Shown piece by piece: positions 1-23,545 of a stretch of DNA of 64,000 bases (its first letter is position 1; each line of letters starts with the position of its first letter). A program made the position numbers and the translations under genes. Below the pieces are notes generated by a model. It saw only the letters and a program-made list of their open reading frames with translations, was not told the DNA's origin and did no database searches. The DNA comes from Cephalopachus bancanus (Eukaryota; Chordata; Mammalia; Primates; Tarsiidae): assembly GCA_027257055.1 (NCBI GenBank), contig JAPVLO010000161.1, positions 5,720,501-5,784,500 of the forward strand, given 5' to 3'.

Positions 1-160
1 AGGTAAAATTATAACATTCATAGAAAAAAAAAACATAGACCTTGGGTTAGGTAATGTTTTCTTAGATATGATACCAAAAGTATAAGCAACAAAAGAAAAA
101 ATAAATTATATTAGACTTTATAAGAATTAAAAACATTTGTGCTGCAAATGATACAATCAA

Positions 161-468
161 GAAAGTGAGCCGGGCTCGGTGGCTCAGCCTGTAATCCCGC
201 GCCTTGGAAGGCTGAAGTGAGTGAATTGCCTGAGTCCGCGGGTTCGAGACCCACCTGGGCAACTTGGCGAGACCTCATCTCTACAATAAAAATCAAAAAA
301 ATTAGCCGGGCGTGGTATCATGCGCCTGTAGTTCCAGCTACTCGGAAGGCTGAGGGGGAAGGATCGCCGGAGCCCAGCAGGTCGAGGCTGCGGTGGCCGG
401 GAGTGGCCACTGCACTCCAGTCTGGGCGACTGAGTGAGACTCCAACTCAAAAAAAAAAAAGAAAGTGA
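161..468 (+). mobile_element. Alu, long-linker, with 8-bp TSD
   Basis: The element body is 169-460. The direct repeat GAAAGTGA flanks it at 161-168 and 461-468. Confidence 0.93.

Positions 469-942
469 AAAGATAATTCACAGAATGGCAGAAAATATTT
501 TCGGACTGCTAATAGGTATGGAGTTTCTTTTTGAGATTATGAAAAGGTCAAATTAGATTGTGGCAATAGTGACTAACTCGGTATTTAACAATCACTGAAT
601 TGTGCATTTTAAATGTGTAAATATTATAGTATATGAATTATATCTCAATAATGGTCTTGTTAAAACATCAACCAATGTAACTCCTTTATTAAACTAAAAT
701 GATTTCAGATTTCTTGCCTCTAGAACTATGAAAAAATAAGTTTCTGTTGTTTTTAGTTAGATCAACAGAAATTTGTGTTGGTAATTTGTGACAGTAGCCC
801 TGGGGAACTAATACATATATTAGATACAATACATATAAAGATGTATACACTGTAAACTATAAAATATTGCTGGGAGAAATTAAAGAAGACCTAAATGGAA
901 ATATATACTTTGTTAATGTAACAGAAGACTCAATATTCTTTT
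469..942 (+). repeat. AT-rich gap with L1M 3'-end-like piece
   Basis: Bases near 585-665 resemble the 3' end of L1M elements (TGCATTTTAAATGTG then ATATCTCAATAA). Nothing else is recognised in the stretch. Confidence 0.4.

Positions 943-1235
943 CTTCTTTTTTTTGAGTTGGAGTCTTACTCTGTCACCCAAGCTGGAGGGCAGTGGCACC
1001 CTCCCAGCCACCGCATCCTTGACCTGCTGGGCTCAGGTGTTTCTTTTGTCTCAGCATTCCAAGTAGCTGGAATTACAGGCATGCGCCACGATGCCCAGCT
1101 AATTTTTTGATTTATTGTAGAGATGAGGTCTCACCAAATTGGCCAGGCTGGTTTCAAACTCATGGACTCAGGCAATCCTCCTACCTCAGTCTCCCAAAGT
1201 GCTGGAATTATGGGCGTGAGCCACTGTGTCCAGCT
943..1235 (-). mobile_element. Alu, antisense
   Basis: A poly(T) start followed by GAGTTGGAGTCTTACTCTG and the reverse of both Alu arms shows an antisense dimer. 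Confidence 0.9.

Positions 1236-1236
1236 C

Positions 1237-1477
1237 TTTTTTTTTTTTTTTTTAAGAGATGAGGTCTTGCTCTTCGTCCCAGGCTGGAGTGCAGTGGTCC
1301 TATCATAGCTCACTTTCTCAATCTCAAATTCCTGGCCTCAGCCAGGATCTTGCTGCCTCAGCCTCCTGAGTAGCCAGGACTACAGGTGTATGCCACCATA
1401 TCTGGCTAATTTTTTAACTAGCCACCGCAGCCTCCCAAAGTCCTGGGATTACAGGTGTGACCCACCACACTCAGTTT
1237..1477 (-). mobile_element. Older Alu, antisense, diverged
   Basis: It starts from a second poly(T) and carries both arms with many changes (AluJ-like). It abuts the preceding Alu. Confidence 0.75.

Positions 1478-1880
1478 CATTATTCTTTAAATGTCAATTC
1501 TACCCAAATGGATTGATAATGTAATGCAATCAAAATCCCAGCAAGCTTTTGTAGAAATAGACAAGCTGATTTTAACATTTACATGCAAATGCAAAGTACT
1601 TAGAATAGGCAGAAAAAGAACAAGCTGAAGAGCTAACACTACCTAACTTCAAGAATTATTGTGAACTACAGCGTTCATAACAACATGGGATTAGCATTAA
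1701 AATGAACAAATTGGTCAATGAAACTGAATAGAGAGTTTAGACATAAATCCACACATATACAGACATTGATTTTTGGTACACATGCAAAGGTAAATAAGGT
1801 GGAGGAAAAAATGGCCTTTTTCACAGATGAAGTTGGAGAGAAAATATTAAGTAATCTATGGCTACAGAAAATAGATTAGT
1478..1880 (+). repeat. L1 ORF2 3' fragment, sense
   Basis: The sequence matches the familiar L1 ORF2 region reading 'aatcaaaatcccagcaagc' and 'gacaagctgatttta'. It is broken and non-coding. It continues beyond the next Alu at 2193. Confidence 0.75.

Positions 1881-2148
<268 letters not shown>

Positions 2149-2190
<42 letters not shown>

Positions 2191-2192
2191 AG
2149..2192 (+). repeat. (CA)n microsatellite
   Basis: About 20 CA units with a few interruptions have grown out of the Alu tail. A second short CA-rich run is at 2440-2466. 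Confidence 0.95.

Positions 2193-2405
2193 AATAAATA
2201 AAAAATTGGTGGTTTCTTGGGGATGCATGGATGGAGAAAGACAGGAAGGAAGGCTTATAAAGAAACACAAAAGATATTTTGGCTATGATGCCTACATTCA
2301 CTATCTTGATTATAGTGTTGTTTCATGGGTGTGCATATACATGTGTATGCCAAAACTTATGAAATTTTATATTTTAATATTTGAATTTTACATCAAGAAT
2401 ATCTA
2193..2405 (+). repeat. L1M 3' end, sense
   Basis: It contains the typical 3'-end text 'catgggtgtgcatatacatg' and 'ccaaaacttatgaaatttta', and is probably the same L1 as 1478-1880. Confidence 0.55.

Positions 2406-2466
2406 AATAAAGCACATATATACCTTTATGTATACATGTGTGTACACACACACATACACACACATA

Positions 2467-3065
2467 TATTCTGGTTCATTAGGATTTTAACAATGGAATT
2501 GTTCATCTTTTCTTGGAAATTGTCTAATATGTCCACTCCAACAACTATTGACATTTTGTAAATCTTCTGTCTCACCCATCTCACTCTTTTTTGTTGTTGT
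2601 TGAAGCATTTTAAAATAAACTCCAGATATCATGTCATTTCACCTGGAAATTCTTCAGTAGTATCTCCAACATATAAGAACTTTAAACATATGTAACCTCA
2701 ATGACATTATGTATTGCAGGTATTTTCTATAATGAATGGCTTTTGTAATATATTTAATTGAATTTTTCTTGAAACAATTTTAGATTCACATGCAGTTGTA
2801 GGAAATAATAGGTATTCCTTTATATGTTGCTCAATTTCCCCAATGGTAGCATTTTGCAAAACTGTAGTATAAGATCACAATCAGTATATTGACATTGATG
2901 CAATCTGTCTATCTTACTCAGATTTCCCTGTTGTACTCATTTGTGGATATGTGTCTACTACGTTTCACACAATTTAATCATCTGGTGTAGGTTCATGTAT
3001 CCGCCACCATTGTCAAGAGGCTAAACAGTTCCAATACCACTAGGATCCCACATGCTGTCCTTTTT
2467..3065. repeat. Old L1M 3' UTR-like sequence
   Basis: Stretches such as 'tagattcacatgcagttgta' and 'tagcattttgcaaaactgta' are those of L1M/L1ME 3' UTRs. No coding capacity is seen. Confidence 0.5.

Positions 3066-3359
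3066 ATTTTTTTTTCTTTGAGTTGGAGTCTCACTCCGTC
3101 ACCCAGGCTAGAGTGCAGTGGCACGCTCAATGGCCATCTCAGCGTTGACTTGCTCGGCTCAGGTGATCCTTCCAACCTCAGCCTTCCAAGTAGCTGGAAT
3201 TACAGGTAGGTGCCATCACGACCAGCTAATTTTTTGATTTATTGTAGAGACAACTTGCCAAGTTGTTCGGGCTGGTCTTGAGCTCGTGGGCTTAGGCAAT
3301 CCTCTCACCTCTGTCTCCCAAAGTGCTGGGATTACAGATGTGAGCCACCATGCCCAACT
3066..3359 (-). mobile_element. Alu, antisense
   Basis: Poly(T), GAGTTGGAGTC and both reversed arms are present, ending near GCCACCATGCCCAACTC. Confidence 0.9.

Positions 3360-3560
3360 CCTGAATACTTTAAATCATCTCCAGATTACTTATCTAACAC
3401 AATGTAAATAGTGGTTATATTACATTGCTTAGGGAATAATGACCCCGAAAGGTCTACATGTTCAGTACAGATGCAACCTTTTTTCTGTATATTTTTTAAT
3501 CTACAACTGGTTGAATCCATGGATGCAGAACCTATAAATATGAAGGGCCAATTGTATCAT
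3360..3560. mobile_element. MER2/Tigger-family DNA transposon remnant
   Basis: It ends with the typical terminal region GGTTGAATCCATGGATGCAG and AAGGGCCAATTGTA, and internally carries 'tagggaataatgac' and 'gtacagatgcaacc'. Confidence 0.65.

Positions 3561-3978
3561 GCATTTGTTGGGTGACATGGTCTATAAATGTCAAATAAGT
3601 CAACTTGATTGATTTTGTTTAGATCTTCCATATCTTTCCTAATTTATTGAGTACTGGTTCTGTCAAGAACAGAAGTAAGGATGTTAAAATCTCCAATTAT
3701 GATTTTGGATGTATGTACTTATCTCTTTAGTTTCATTAATCTTTGCTTCATATATTTTGAAGCTGTTATTAGGAGCATACATATTTAAGATTGTTAGTTC
3801 TTGATAATAAATTGCCCCTTTATTATATAATGATCCTTTTTACCTCTGGTAATTTTTTTTTTCCTTAAAATTTACTTTGTCTGATATGGATATAGCCACT
3901 CCAAATCTATGATTAGTGTTTATATGGTATATGTATTTTCATCCTTTACTTCTTTTTCTGTTTTTAAAATTATGGTAA

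Positions 3979-4268
3979 GGCTGGGCTCAGTGGCTCAGCC
4001 TGTAATCCCAGCACTTTGGGAGGCCAAAGCGAGTGGATTGCCTGAGCCCACGGGTTCGAGACCAGTCCGGGCAACTTGGCAGGACCTCATCTCTACAAAA
4101 AAACCAAAAATTAGCCGGGCGGGGTAGCATGTGCCTGTAGTTCTGGCTACCTGGAGGGCTGAGGCGGAAGGATTGCCAGAGCCCAGCAGGTTGACACTGG
4201 GGTAGCCGTGAGTGTGCCACTGCACTCCAGTTTAGGTGACAGAGTGAGATGCCAACTCAAAAAAAAAA
3979..4268 (+). mobile_element. Alu, long-linker, in L1
   Basis: This is a complete dimer ending CCAACTC-A(n), followed by a degraded duplicate of the left flank (TATGGTAA then CGTGGTAA). Confidence 0.9.

Positions 4269-4269
4269 T

Positions 4270-4617
4270 CGTGGTAAAATACATATAAAATTTACCATAT
4301 TAAACATTTTTAAATGTACAGCTCAGTGGTATTAAATACATTCATAATATTGTGCAACCATCACCACCATCCATCTCCATAATTCTTTTCATCTTTTGAA
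4401 ACTGAAACTCTACCATCATTAAACAACTCCTCATTCCTCCTTTTCTCCAGTCTCTGACAACCACCATTCTACTTTCTGCTTCTGTGAATTTGACTACTCT
4501 AAGTACCTAATATAAGTGGAATCATATAGTAGTTGTCTTATAGTAGTTGTCTTCTTGTGACTGACTTATTTCACTTTGCTTAATATCTTCAAGGTCTATC
4601 CATGTTATAGCATATGT
4270..4617. repeat. L1M 3' UTR segment
   Basis: It carries the highly repeated text 'gtgcaaccatcaccaccatc' and 'ctactttctgcttctgtgaa', typical of L1M 3' UTRs. Confidence 0.6.

Positions 4618-4744
4618 TAGAATTTCCTTTCTTTCACTTTCAATCTATTTGTGTCTTTGGATCTATAGTGAGTCTCTTGTAGACAACATATGATTGGACC
4701 TGTGTTTTTATCCATTCTGCCAATATCTGTTCTTTTTGTCATTT

Positions 4745-4973
4745 TGTCGCCCAGACTGGCAGCCTCGACCTGCTGGGCTCCGGCGAGCCTTCCGCCTAAG
4801 CCTTCCAAGTAGCTGGAACTACAGGCGTGCGCTACAATGCCTGGCTCATTTTTATTTATTGTAGAGATGAGGTCTTGCCAAGTTGCCCAGGCAGGTCTCG
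4901 AACCCGTGGGCTCAGGCAATCCACTCACCTCAGCCTCCCAAGGCATGGCATTACAGGCTGAGCCACCAAGCCA
4745..4973 (-). mobile_element. Alu, antisense, lacking its 3' tail
   Basis: It starts abruptly at TCGCCCAGACTGG without the usual poly(T)-GAGTTGG and has a short internal deletion before CAGCCTCGACC. Confidence 0.8.

Positions 4974-4977
4974 TTTT

Positions 4978-5288
4978 TTGTTATTTTTGTTTGTTTGTTT
5001 GTTTTTGAGACAGGGGCTTCACTCTGTTAGCCAGGCCGGAGTACAGTGGCATAATCATGGTTCACCGCAGTCTCAAACTCACAGACTCAAGCAGTCCTCC
5101 TGCCTCAGCCTCCCAAGTAGCTGGGACTACAAGTATGTGTCACCATTCCTGGCTAATTTTTCTATTTTTTGTAGAGATGGGGTCTTGTTTGGTTGCTCAG
5201 GCTGGTCTTGAACTCCTGACCTCAAGCAATCCTCTCACCTCAACCTTTCAAAATCCTGGGATTATTGGTGTGAGCCACTGAGCCTAGC
4978..5288 (-). 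mobile_element. Older Alu, antisense
   Basis: A (TTTG)n-type tail and diverged arms are present. It directly abuts the truncated Alu before it. Confidence 0.85.

Positions 5289-5315
5289 AATATCTGTTTT
5301 TGATTGGAGAGTTTA

Positions 5316-5633
5316 AAAAGTAATTACTAGCCGAACTTGGTGGCTCAGCCTGTAATCCCAGCACTTTGGGAGGCCAAGGTGAGAGGATTGCCTGAGCCCA
5401 TAGGTTCGAGACCCACCCGGGCAACTTAGTGAGACCTTGGCTCTACAATCAATCAAATATTAGCCAGGCATGGTAGCATGTGCCTATAGTTCTGGCTACT
5501 TGGAAGGCTGAGGCAGAAGGATGGCAGGAGACCAGCGGGTCGAGGCTGTGGTGGCTGGGAGCATGCCACTACCCTCCAACCTGGGTGACAGAATGAGACT
5601 CCAACTCAAAAAAAAAAAAAAAAAGTAATTACT
5316..5633 (+). mobile_element. Alu, long-linker, with 13-bp TSD
   Basis: The body is 5329-5620. AAAAGTAATTACT occurs at 5621-5633 and, apart from the first A run, at 5316-5328. 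Confidence 0.93.

Positions 5634-6669
5634 GACAAAGAGGAATTTACTTCTGTCATTTTGCTACTTGTTTTCTGTATTCTTTATACATTTTTTCTCC
5701 TTCATTATCTGAGTTAAGGTCTTTTATGTTTAGTGGTTTTTGGGGTTTTTTTTGCAGTGAAAAGTTTAAATTCCTTTCTCATTCCCTTTTGTATATATTC
5801 TATGGCTATTTTCTTTGTGGTTACCATAGGGATTACATTTAATGTTCAAAAGTTATAGCACTCTAATTTGAATTTGTACTAGCTTTAGTTCAATAACATA
5901 CAAAAACTGTTTATTTACAACTCTGACCCCAACTCTTTCAGTTGTTTATGTCACAAAGTTGTATCTTTATATACTGTATACCTCAAAACATAAACTAATC
6001 ATTCTCTTAAATACATAAGATTTTTAAAATATGTGGAATTACAAATCAAAGATGCAATAATAATAGCTTTCAGACTAACAATTTTTTAAAAATTGATCTC
6101 TTAAATCATGTAGAAAACAAAATGTAGAGTTACAAACTGTTATTACAATAATACTACCTTTTGTAATTGCCATGCATTTAATTTTTATTGAGATCTTTAT
6201 TTCCTCATATGACTTGTAGTTACGGGTTGGTGTCATTTTATCTGGTAGTACTCCTTTGAACATTTCTTGGAGAGCAGTTTCAGTGATAACAAACTCTCTC
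6301 AACTTTTATCCGGAATGTCTTTATTTCTCCCTCTCTTTTGAAGGACAGTGTTTTTGGATATAGGATACTTGGTTGACAGTATTTTTCTTTTAGTACTTTT
6401 GGTCTCCATAGTTTCAGTCTTCTGGTTGCCTTAGTTTCTAATCAGAAATTTGCTGGTTTTCATCTTATTGAGGATCCATTGTATGTGATGAGTTGCTTCT
6501 CTCTTACTGCTTTCAAGATTCTTTCTCTGACTTTCAAAAGTTTGATTATCATGCGACTCAGTATGAGTCTCTTGAGTTGATGTTACTAGGAGTTTGTTGA
6601 GCTTCTTGGAGTGTTATATTCATATACTTCATCAAATTTTGGAAGTTTTCCGTGATTATTTATTAAAAT

Positions 6670-6980
6670 ATCGCTCTCTCAGCCGGGCTCGGTGGCTCAG
6701 CCTGTAATCCCGCGCCTTGGGAGGCTGAGGTGAGTGAATTGCCTGAGCCCCCGGGGTTCGAGACCCGCCTGGGCAACTTGGTGAGACCTCATCTCTACAA
6801 CAAATCAAAAAATAAGCCGGGTGTGGTAGCGTGCACCTGTAGTTCCAGCTTCTTGGAAGACTAAGGCGGAAGGATCGCCGGAGCCCAGCAGGTCGAGGCT
6901 GCGGTGGCCGGGAGCGGCCATTGCATTCCAGTCTGGGTGACAGAGTGAGACTCCAACTCAAAAAAAAAAAAATCGCTCTC
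6670..6980 (+). mobile_element. Alu, long-linker, with TSD ATCGCTCTC
   Basis: The body is about 6681-6971 and the direct repeat lies at 6670-6678 and 6972-6980, inside the antisense L1. Confidence 0.92.

Positions 6981-8626
6981 AGCCCCTTTCTCTCTCTCTT
7001 TTCCTTTGGAACCCTCACAATGCATATACTGGTCTGAATGATGGTTTCCCACAAGTCTCTCAGGCTCTGTTCACTTTTCTTGTCTTTTTTCTTCTTTTCC
7101 TCAGACACAATAATTTCCTTTGTCCTCCGATTCTTTCTTGTGTCTGCTCAACTCTGACTATGAACTCCTCTAGTGGATTTTTCATTTTAGTTATTGTACT
7201 TTTCAGCTGCAGAATTCAGCTGCAGAATTCTTGGTTTCTTCTTAAGTTTTCTATCTCTTTACTGATATTTCCAGTTTGTTCATACATCATTTTCTTGACC
7301 CTTTCTACTTCTTCTTTCAGTTCTTTGAATATCTTTAAGACAGTTGTTTTAAACTTTGTCTACTAGGTCTGTCATCAGGTTTTTAAAAACTTATTTTGCC
7401 TTACTTTTTTTCTTTGAATGGGCAATATTTTCCTATTTCTTGTATGCCTTGTGATTTTTAAAATTGAAAACTGAACATTTGGATCTAATAATACAGTACC
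7501 TCTGGAAACCAGATTCTCCCCCTTCTCCAGGGTTTGCTGGTTTTTAAAAGTTGTTTCTGCTTATTTGAAAGATTTGTTGTAGGTTATCTCTGTGACAAAG
7601 ATAAGCCTGAGGTGTAAACTTAAGGTCTTCTCAAGTCTTTTCTGAGCCTGAGCCTTTCCCTGAACATGCGTGGTCACTTTCTAATTTTCCCCAAATAAGT
7701 AGTTGCTTTTGGCTGTCCTGTCTTTAACGTCTGGCTCCCAAAAGGAGAAAAAGAGAAAAATAAAGGAGGAAGAAAAAGTTCCTTTAAATCCCCTGGAATT
7801 CTCTTCGGCCAGATGGGGAGAGGTTGCAACAATGAGAAGAGGAGTACAACAACGACTGCCTAATTATTTTTGTCCGCATCTCTGTGATCAGAAACAGCAA
7901 TCGGCAATCAAAGCACAGATCTCCAATACTGGTTTTTTTGTGTGGTTTCTTTTTTTCACCCTGATGCCTACAATCTTTGTGCAAGGTATTGTAGGAACAC
8001 ATACACAGCTACCTGCCACAGGGCTGAAGATTGGGCATGGATAACTGCTAACTGTGCTGGGAGCTGAAGTAGACTGATATTAACTGGACTTTACTGTTCA
8101 AGACTTCCCTTAGAAGTTACAACTCTTCAAGAGACTTCAGAGTTCCAAAATAGTTATATCAGACAATAGTCACATCTATCTGTACCATTATTGTCTAAGT
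8201 GGAGAGACAGATTTCTGGTGCTAGCGACTCCACCATCCTCCTCTATCCCTTTACTTTTAACTAGTCTATGTCTTTATATTTTAAGTGATTTTTTTTGGTA
8301 GACAGTGTATAGTTGAATCTTAGTTTTTAATGCATCCTGAACATCTTCGCATTTAATTGGAGCATTTAACACAATTTAACATAATTATCAACATAGTTGT
8401 TTACATCTATCATCTTGCTATTTTTTTCTAGCTGTTTTTGTGTTCTTTGTTCCTGATTTCTTTCAAATTGAGTATATTTTAGCACTCATTTTTTTTCCCT
8501 ATTGGCTTTTTACATATACATCTTTTTATCAGTTCATTGCTCTAAGGGTTACAATATGAATTCTTAACTTATCCCAGTTTACCCTGAATGAATATGCCTC
8601 ATCTTGTCTAATATAAGAAGTCTACA

Positions 8627-8746
8627 AGGCTGAGCATGGTGCTCACATTTGTAATCCTAGCACTTTGGGAGGCCAAGTCAAAAGGATTGCTTGAGCTCAG
8701 GAGTTTGAGGCCATCCTGTGCAACATAGCTAGACCCCCATTGATAA
8627..8746 (+). mobile_element. Free left-arm Alu monomer (FLAM-like), old
   Basis: Only a left arm is present (GGCTGAGCATGGTGCTCAC to AGACCCC) and it is diverged. 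It ends in a TATG/TGTA-rich run at 8757-8806. Confidence 0.75.

Positions 8747-8756
8747 ATACTTATTT

Positions 8757-8806
8757 TATATATGTGTGTATGTGTATATATGTGTGTGTTTATATATATA
8801 TATATC
8757..8806 (+). repeat. AT/TG-rich simple repeat
   Basis: This is an irregular run of TATG, TGTA and TATA units following the monomer. Confidence 0.85.

Positions 8807-9077
8807 TTACATAGTATAATTTAAATCAGTCTTCACTTCTACTTTGTTATGAAACTAACAATAAATACATTGTTATTTTTACTTTATATAGTCACTTGTT
8901 TTTAAAAAAAATTAAGAAGAGAGAAAAATGTTTTTATACATAATTATTTCAGGTGCTCTTTATTCTCAAACTTCTATCTAATGTCATTTCCTTTCATCTT
9001 AAAGAACATTCTTAGCATGTTTTATAGTTTGGGTCTCCTAGCAATGAATTTGGGCACCTGTCATTTAACAAGGCTTA

Positions 9078-9392
9078 AGAATGTGATCGCCAGGCTCGGT
9101 GGCTCAGCCTGTAATCCTGGTGCTTTGGGAGGCCAGGGTGAATGGATTGCCTGAGCCCATGGGTTCAAGAACAGCCTGGGCAACTTGGCGAGACCTCGTC
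9201 TCTACAATAACTCAAAAATTAGCTGGGCGTGGTAGCACACGCCTGTATTTCCAGCTACTTGGAAGGCTGAGGTGGAAGGATAGCTGGAGCCCAGCAGGTT
9301 CGACACTGGGGTGGCAGTAAGTGTGCCACTGCATTCCAGCCTGGGCAACAGAGCGAGACCACAACTAAAAAAAACAAAACCAGAATGTGATC
9078..9392 (+). mobile_element. Alu, long-linker, with 11-bp TSD
   Basis: The body is 9089-9381. AGAATGTGATC flanks it at 9078-9088 and 9382-9392. Confidence 0.93.

Positions 9393-11526
9393 CAATTCCA
9401 TCTCCTATTTCCATTGCATTACAGTATCAAGATAACCCTAGCAATTTCTTGGGAATCGATTCATCCCATCCTAAGCTCCTGCTGTCCTATCCTGGCAGTC
9501 TATAAAGGATCTGGGTGTGATGGTGATCAAAGTGGCCCCTGAAAATAAGGCACCTGCAGCTGCTCTCCACAGTGGCCCAAAATCCAGTCTTCCTTCCAGC
9601 CATGCTCTCATGCTCCCCTCAGGGTCCATCCACCCAAACCTTCTACTTGGGGGAGAAGCTGCAAGTCTATGGTATAAGCTGTGTTACCTCTCAAAGGCCT
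9701 GGGTAGTCACTCTTCAGAGCTCCTTTCAGACCTCTTTATGGACTACAGGTAGCAGAGGGTGGTCTCCTGGTAGTTAGAGAGTACCTGTTCTTCTTGTCCA
9801 TCTTCCCTGTTCTGGTAACAGACTAGCTAGCGGTAGCGGCGGCTAGCACACGCCTGCCTTCCTAGTGAGGGACGGACCTCCCTGGGGTTTTGCTCAGGGG
9901 CCTCAGCTTTCTTAGAGAGAACTTGACTATCTATACCCATGACTCTTTATACCAAAAATGCTTCCTCAAGATCAAGGGCTGTGTCCACTGCAGTGTCTCC
10001 TGTTAGGGGCTCAGCTGCAGACTCCTTTGACTTGTCTGTTTTTGTTTTTTTCACAAGTCTTTATGCTGCCTTCCTGTCTTCCTTCTCTTCCTGAGTTCTC
10101 TTCCACACCACACAGGCCAAGCTTGCTATTTGCTGAAAATGAACCTGGACTGACAGTCTCTCTTCTGTCATGTGGGCAGACAGGTCAACTGTCCCCTTCT
10201 ACCTGGGTGCCCATGGGCATGTCCTCTAACCCCTAACCCCTTGCAGCTTGTATCTTCATCTGTAACCAGGCCTGCTATGAAGACGAAATGAGATTCATTT
10301 GTGGAAACGAGCGCAGAGCCTGCCACCTGCTGACTTACCCATGTTAAGTATTGTGGTTACAGTCCTGCTGTCAAACCCCTTCTCCAATTCCCTTTCTAGC
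10401 CTCAGTTCACTTGCCAAAGCATTGTTGTTGCTGGATATTCAGGAATGTGACCTCATCTTTACAGAATGCCACTGGCTTTCAAACTTGGTAAATCCCAGGG
10501 ACTTGTCCCTCCACTTTCTCAGCTTTCGGAACCACATGGCTTACGGCTGGTCTCACAGTCTTCCTGTCCTTTCAGTGGCCGCTGGCAACCTAGCTCTGGG
10601 GCTTCTGTGGGGGAAGACAGGAGACGGCTAGGGTTAGGTCATGGAAACATAGTGGATGAAGCTTTTCTCCTAAGGAGCTCACAGTTGGGTGGGGAAGAAG
10701 ATCCAGGAGCACCACCATAGTGCTCCCAATTCAGGGAAATATTGCTAGATGTTTCTATGCTCAGGATCCCATGGGAGCCCAGAGCTGGGCACCTGGGTCA
10801 GCTGGGAGTCAGCCCAGTGCTGTTGCTTGGGTAGAATTCTGAAGGACGAATGGGAGGTAGTAAGACAGACAGTGTGGGCAGGGTATTCTAGGCACAGGAA
10901 TAGCATTGAAGAAGAGTTGAAACAGCCTGATGCATTTTGGAAACTCCAAATAATTTCACTCTTGAGGGCTAAAATCCTTCAACCACGGGCGTCCCAGTCA
11001 TGGATCTCTTCTTCTCCCTTCCATTTCATCCTCAAAACTGTTGCAAGATTTATCTTCCTAAAAAATAAACTTGGCTCCTCTGATTGTAAAATCGCTTGGC
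11101 TCCCTATGACCTACAGACCAAGAACAATCTCCCTCCCTTGACGTCCAAGACTCTTCACAACCTAGTCCCAACCTACTCTCACCTCTCCTCCCACCCTCTG
11201 GCCCTTTGTTGTAACCACTTTTATTTTCTGTTCTCCAAGCAGACCATTCACGTTCTGGCCTCCGACCTTCACCAAGGCAGCTCCCTCTGCCGGAAATACT
11301 CTTCTCTCCTTCTTCACTGGGCAAACCCTGCCCCCCCCCCATCTTCCAAGACCTAACTCGGGAGACACCATCCCTAGAAGCCCCATTCGAGGCAGATATT
11401 TGCGGCTGAATCCAGCTCGTGGCTTTTGTTGAATAATTAGTTAATTAATTAATCATAGGAAGGACATCTCTGAGTACCCAAGATAGACGCACCCCTCTGT
11501 GCTGCCGGCACATCTCGTCCACGTTT
9393..11526. other. Mostly unique non-coding DNA upstream of ASL
   Basis: No Alu, L1 or recognisable exon is seen. Open frames up to 130 codons (for example 10749-11141) lack familiar motifs. It may hold distal ASL regulatory sequence, but nothing specific is visible. 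Confidence 0.6.
11040..11400. repeat. L2-like ancient repeat (tentative)
   Basis: Phrases such as 'cttggctccctatgacctac' and 'cacaacctagtcccaaccta' recall the very common old repeat with 'gatctggccccaacctacct' that I associate with L2. Identification is from memory only. Confidence 0.35.

Positions 11527-11835
11527 TGTTGGAACTTCTTTTTTTTTTTTTTTTTTTTTGAGTTGGAGTCTCACTCTGTCGCCCAGACTGGAGTGCAATG
11601 GCCGCAGCCTCGACCTGCTGGGCTCCGTGATCCTTCCGCCTCAGTCTTCCAAGCACCTGGAACTACAGGCGCGCGCTACCACGCCCGACTCATTTTTATT
11701 TATTGTAGAGATGAGGTCTTGCCAAGTTGCCCAGGCGGGTCTCGAACCCGCGGGCTCAGGCAATCCACCCACCTCAGCCTCCCAAAGGCGCGGGATTACA
11801 GGCTGAGCCACCGAGCCCGGCTGTTGGAACTTCTT
11527..11835 (-). mobile_element. Alu, antisense, with 14-bp TSD
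   Basis: TGTTGGAACTTCTT occurs at 11527-11540 and 11822-11835. The body, 11541-11821, lies 120 bp upstream of the ASL CpG island. Confidence 0.94.

Positions 11836-12165
11836 GAAGTCATCTCTTTTTCCTCGATGTCTCAGTTCCTGCCACGCAGGAAGCGCCGGTAGGGGTTTGT
11901 TGAATGCATGAATGAGCGGACACGCCATTTCACCTTATGTAGCTTGCTAACCCTCCAGGCCCGGGGTCCTTGCCTCCACCCCCGGCCCGGGTCTGCGGCT
12001 TGGAAGGCGGACGCCCCCCCCACCGCTTCCGCCCCCATCCCCGCCCTAGGGCCCGTCAGCCCGGGGCGCAGCCCGAGGCGGCCCCGCCCGCAGCCGGGAT
12101 TGGAGCGCGGGGCGCCGCCCACCTCGCCGCGCCGCCCTGGGTTGGCGCGGCCGCCGCCAGGAGGC

Positions 12166-12183
12166 GGGGACGGGGCGGGGCGG
12166..12183 (+). promoter_or_regulatory. ASL: Tandem GC boxes (Sp1-type) upstream of ASL exon 1
   Basis: Overlapping GGGGCGGGGC and GGGCGG motifs lie immediately upstream of the presumed transcription start, where Sp1/KLF factors would be expected in a TATA-less CpG promoter. 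The motif is seen directly; use by Sp1 is inferred. Confidence 0.5.

Positions 12184-12189
12184 CTGCGG

Positions 12190-12253
12190 CCGCCATCCGG
12201 GCCAGAAAAGCCCGGCCGGGTGGCCGGCCAGACGCGGACGGCGAGGCCAGGGG
12190..12253 (+). other. ASL: ASL untranslated exon 1 (probable)
   Basis: The segment ends at AGGG followed by a strong donor GTGAGC (GT at 12254). The next acceptor, CAAACCCAG ending at 12464, opens the exon that carries the start codon. Human ASL also has a non-coding first exon. The 5' boundary is a guess placed just after the GC boxes. Confidence 0.5.

Positions 12254-12464
12254 GTGAGCGCGCGGCGGCCGGAGGGGCGGGCCGGGCGGGCTGGGCGAGC
12301 GGGGAGGGCGCCGAGGGCCGTGGCGCGTGCTGGGCGCTGCCCGCGTCCGCGTCCCCGGGGGCTGCGCTCGGCCAGGCGCGGCGCCCAGAGCTCGGCGCCC
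12401 GCCCCGCCTGGGGGACCCTGCGGGCCGAGGAGCTCGTCAGTCCCGTCTTGTCTTCCAAACCCAG

Positions 12465-12501
12465 AGGACCGAGGCCCCCGGACGGCAAGGAACCGCCCAA
12501 C

Positions 12502-12513
<12 letters not shown>
12465..12513 (+). CDS. ASL: ASL exon 2 (5' UTR end plus codons 1-4)
   Basis: The exon starts after the acceptor CCAAACCCAG and holds the ATG at 12502. It codes MASE and ends in phase 0 at donor GAG|GTGAGT. The coding part is 12502-12513. The acceptor is inferred from sequence; the donor and start are clear. Confidence 0.85.

Positions 12514-23545
<11,032 letters not shown>

Larger units (their letters stand above)
3561..9077 (-). repeat. Long L1M-family LINE, antisense, nested insertions
   Basis: Outside the inserted Alus, the bases at 3561-3978, 4618-4744, 5289-5315, 5634-6669, 6981-8626 and 8807-9077 read as old L1 in reverse (for example 'tctttgtctgatatggatat' near 3880 and 'tcttgtagacaacatatgat' near 4675). 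Reading frames are broken. Several L1 copies may be merged; I cannot separate them by eye. Confidence 0.6.

Noticed and set aside
2149..2192. CA run as a regulatory Z-DNA element
   Set aside because: It is the decayed tail of an old Alu far from any promoter, so an ordinary microsatellite.
6656..7108. 150-codon minus-strand frame, and dozens of similar frames ending in repeated residues
   Set aside because: These are translations of Alu arms (recurring RLECSGRSRPPQPRPAGL-type text), not genes.
10749..11141. 130-codon frame in unique DNA upstream of ASL
   Set aside because: No recognisable domain, it overlaps an old repeat-like region, and lacks splice or promoter context.
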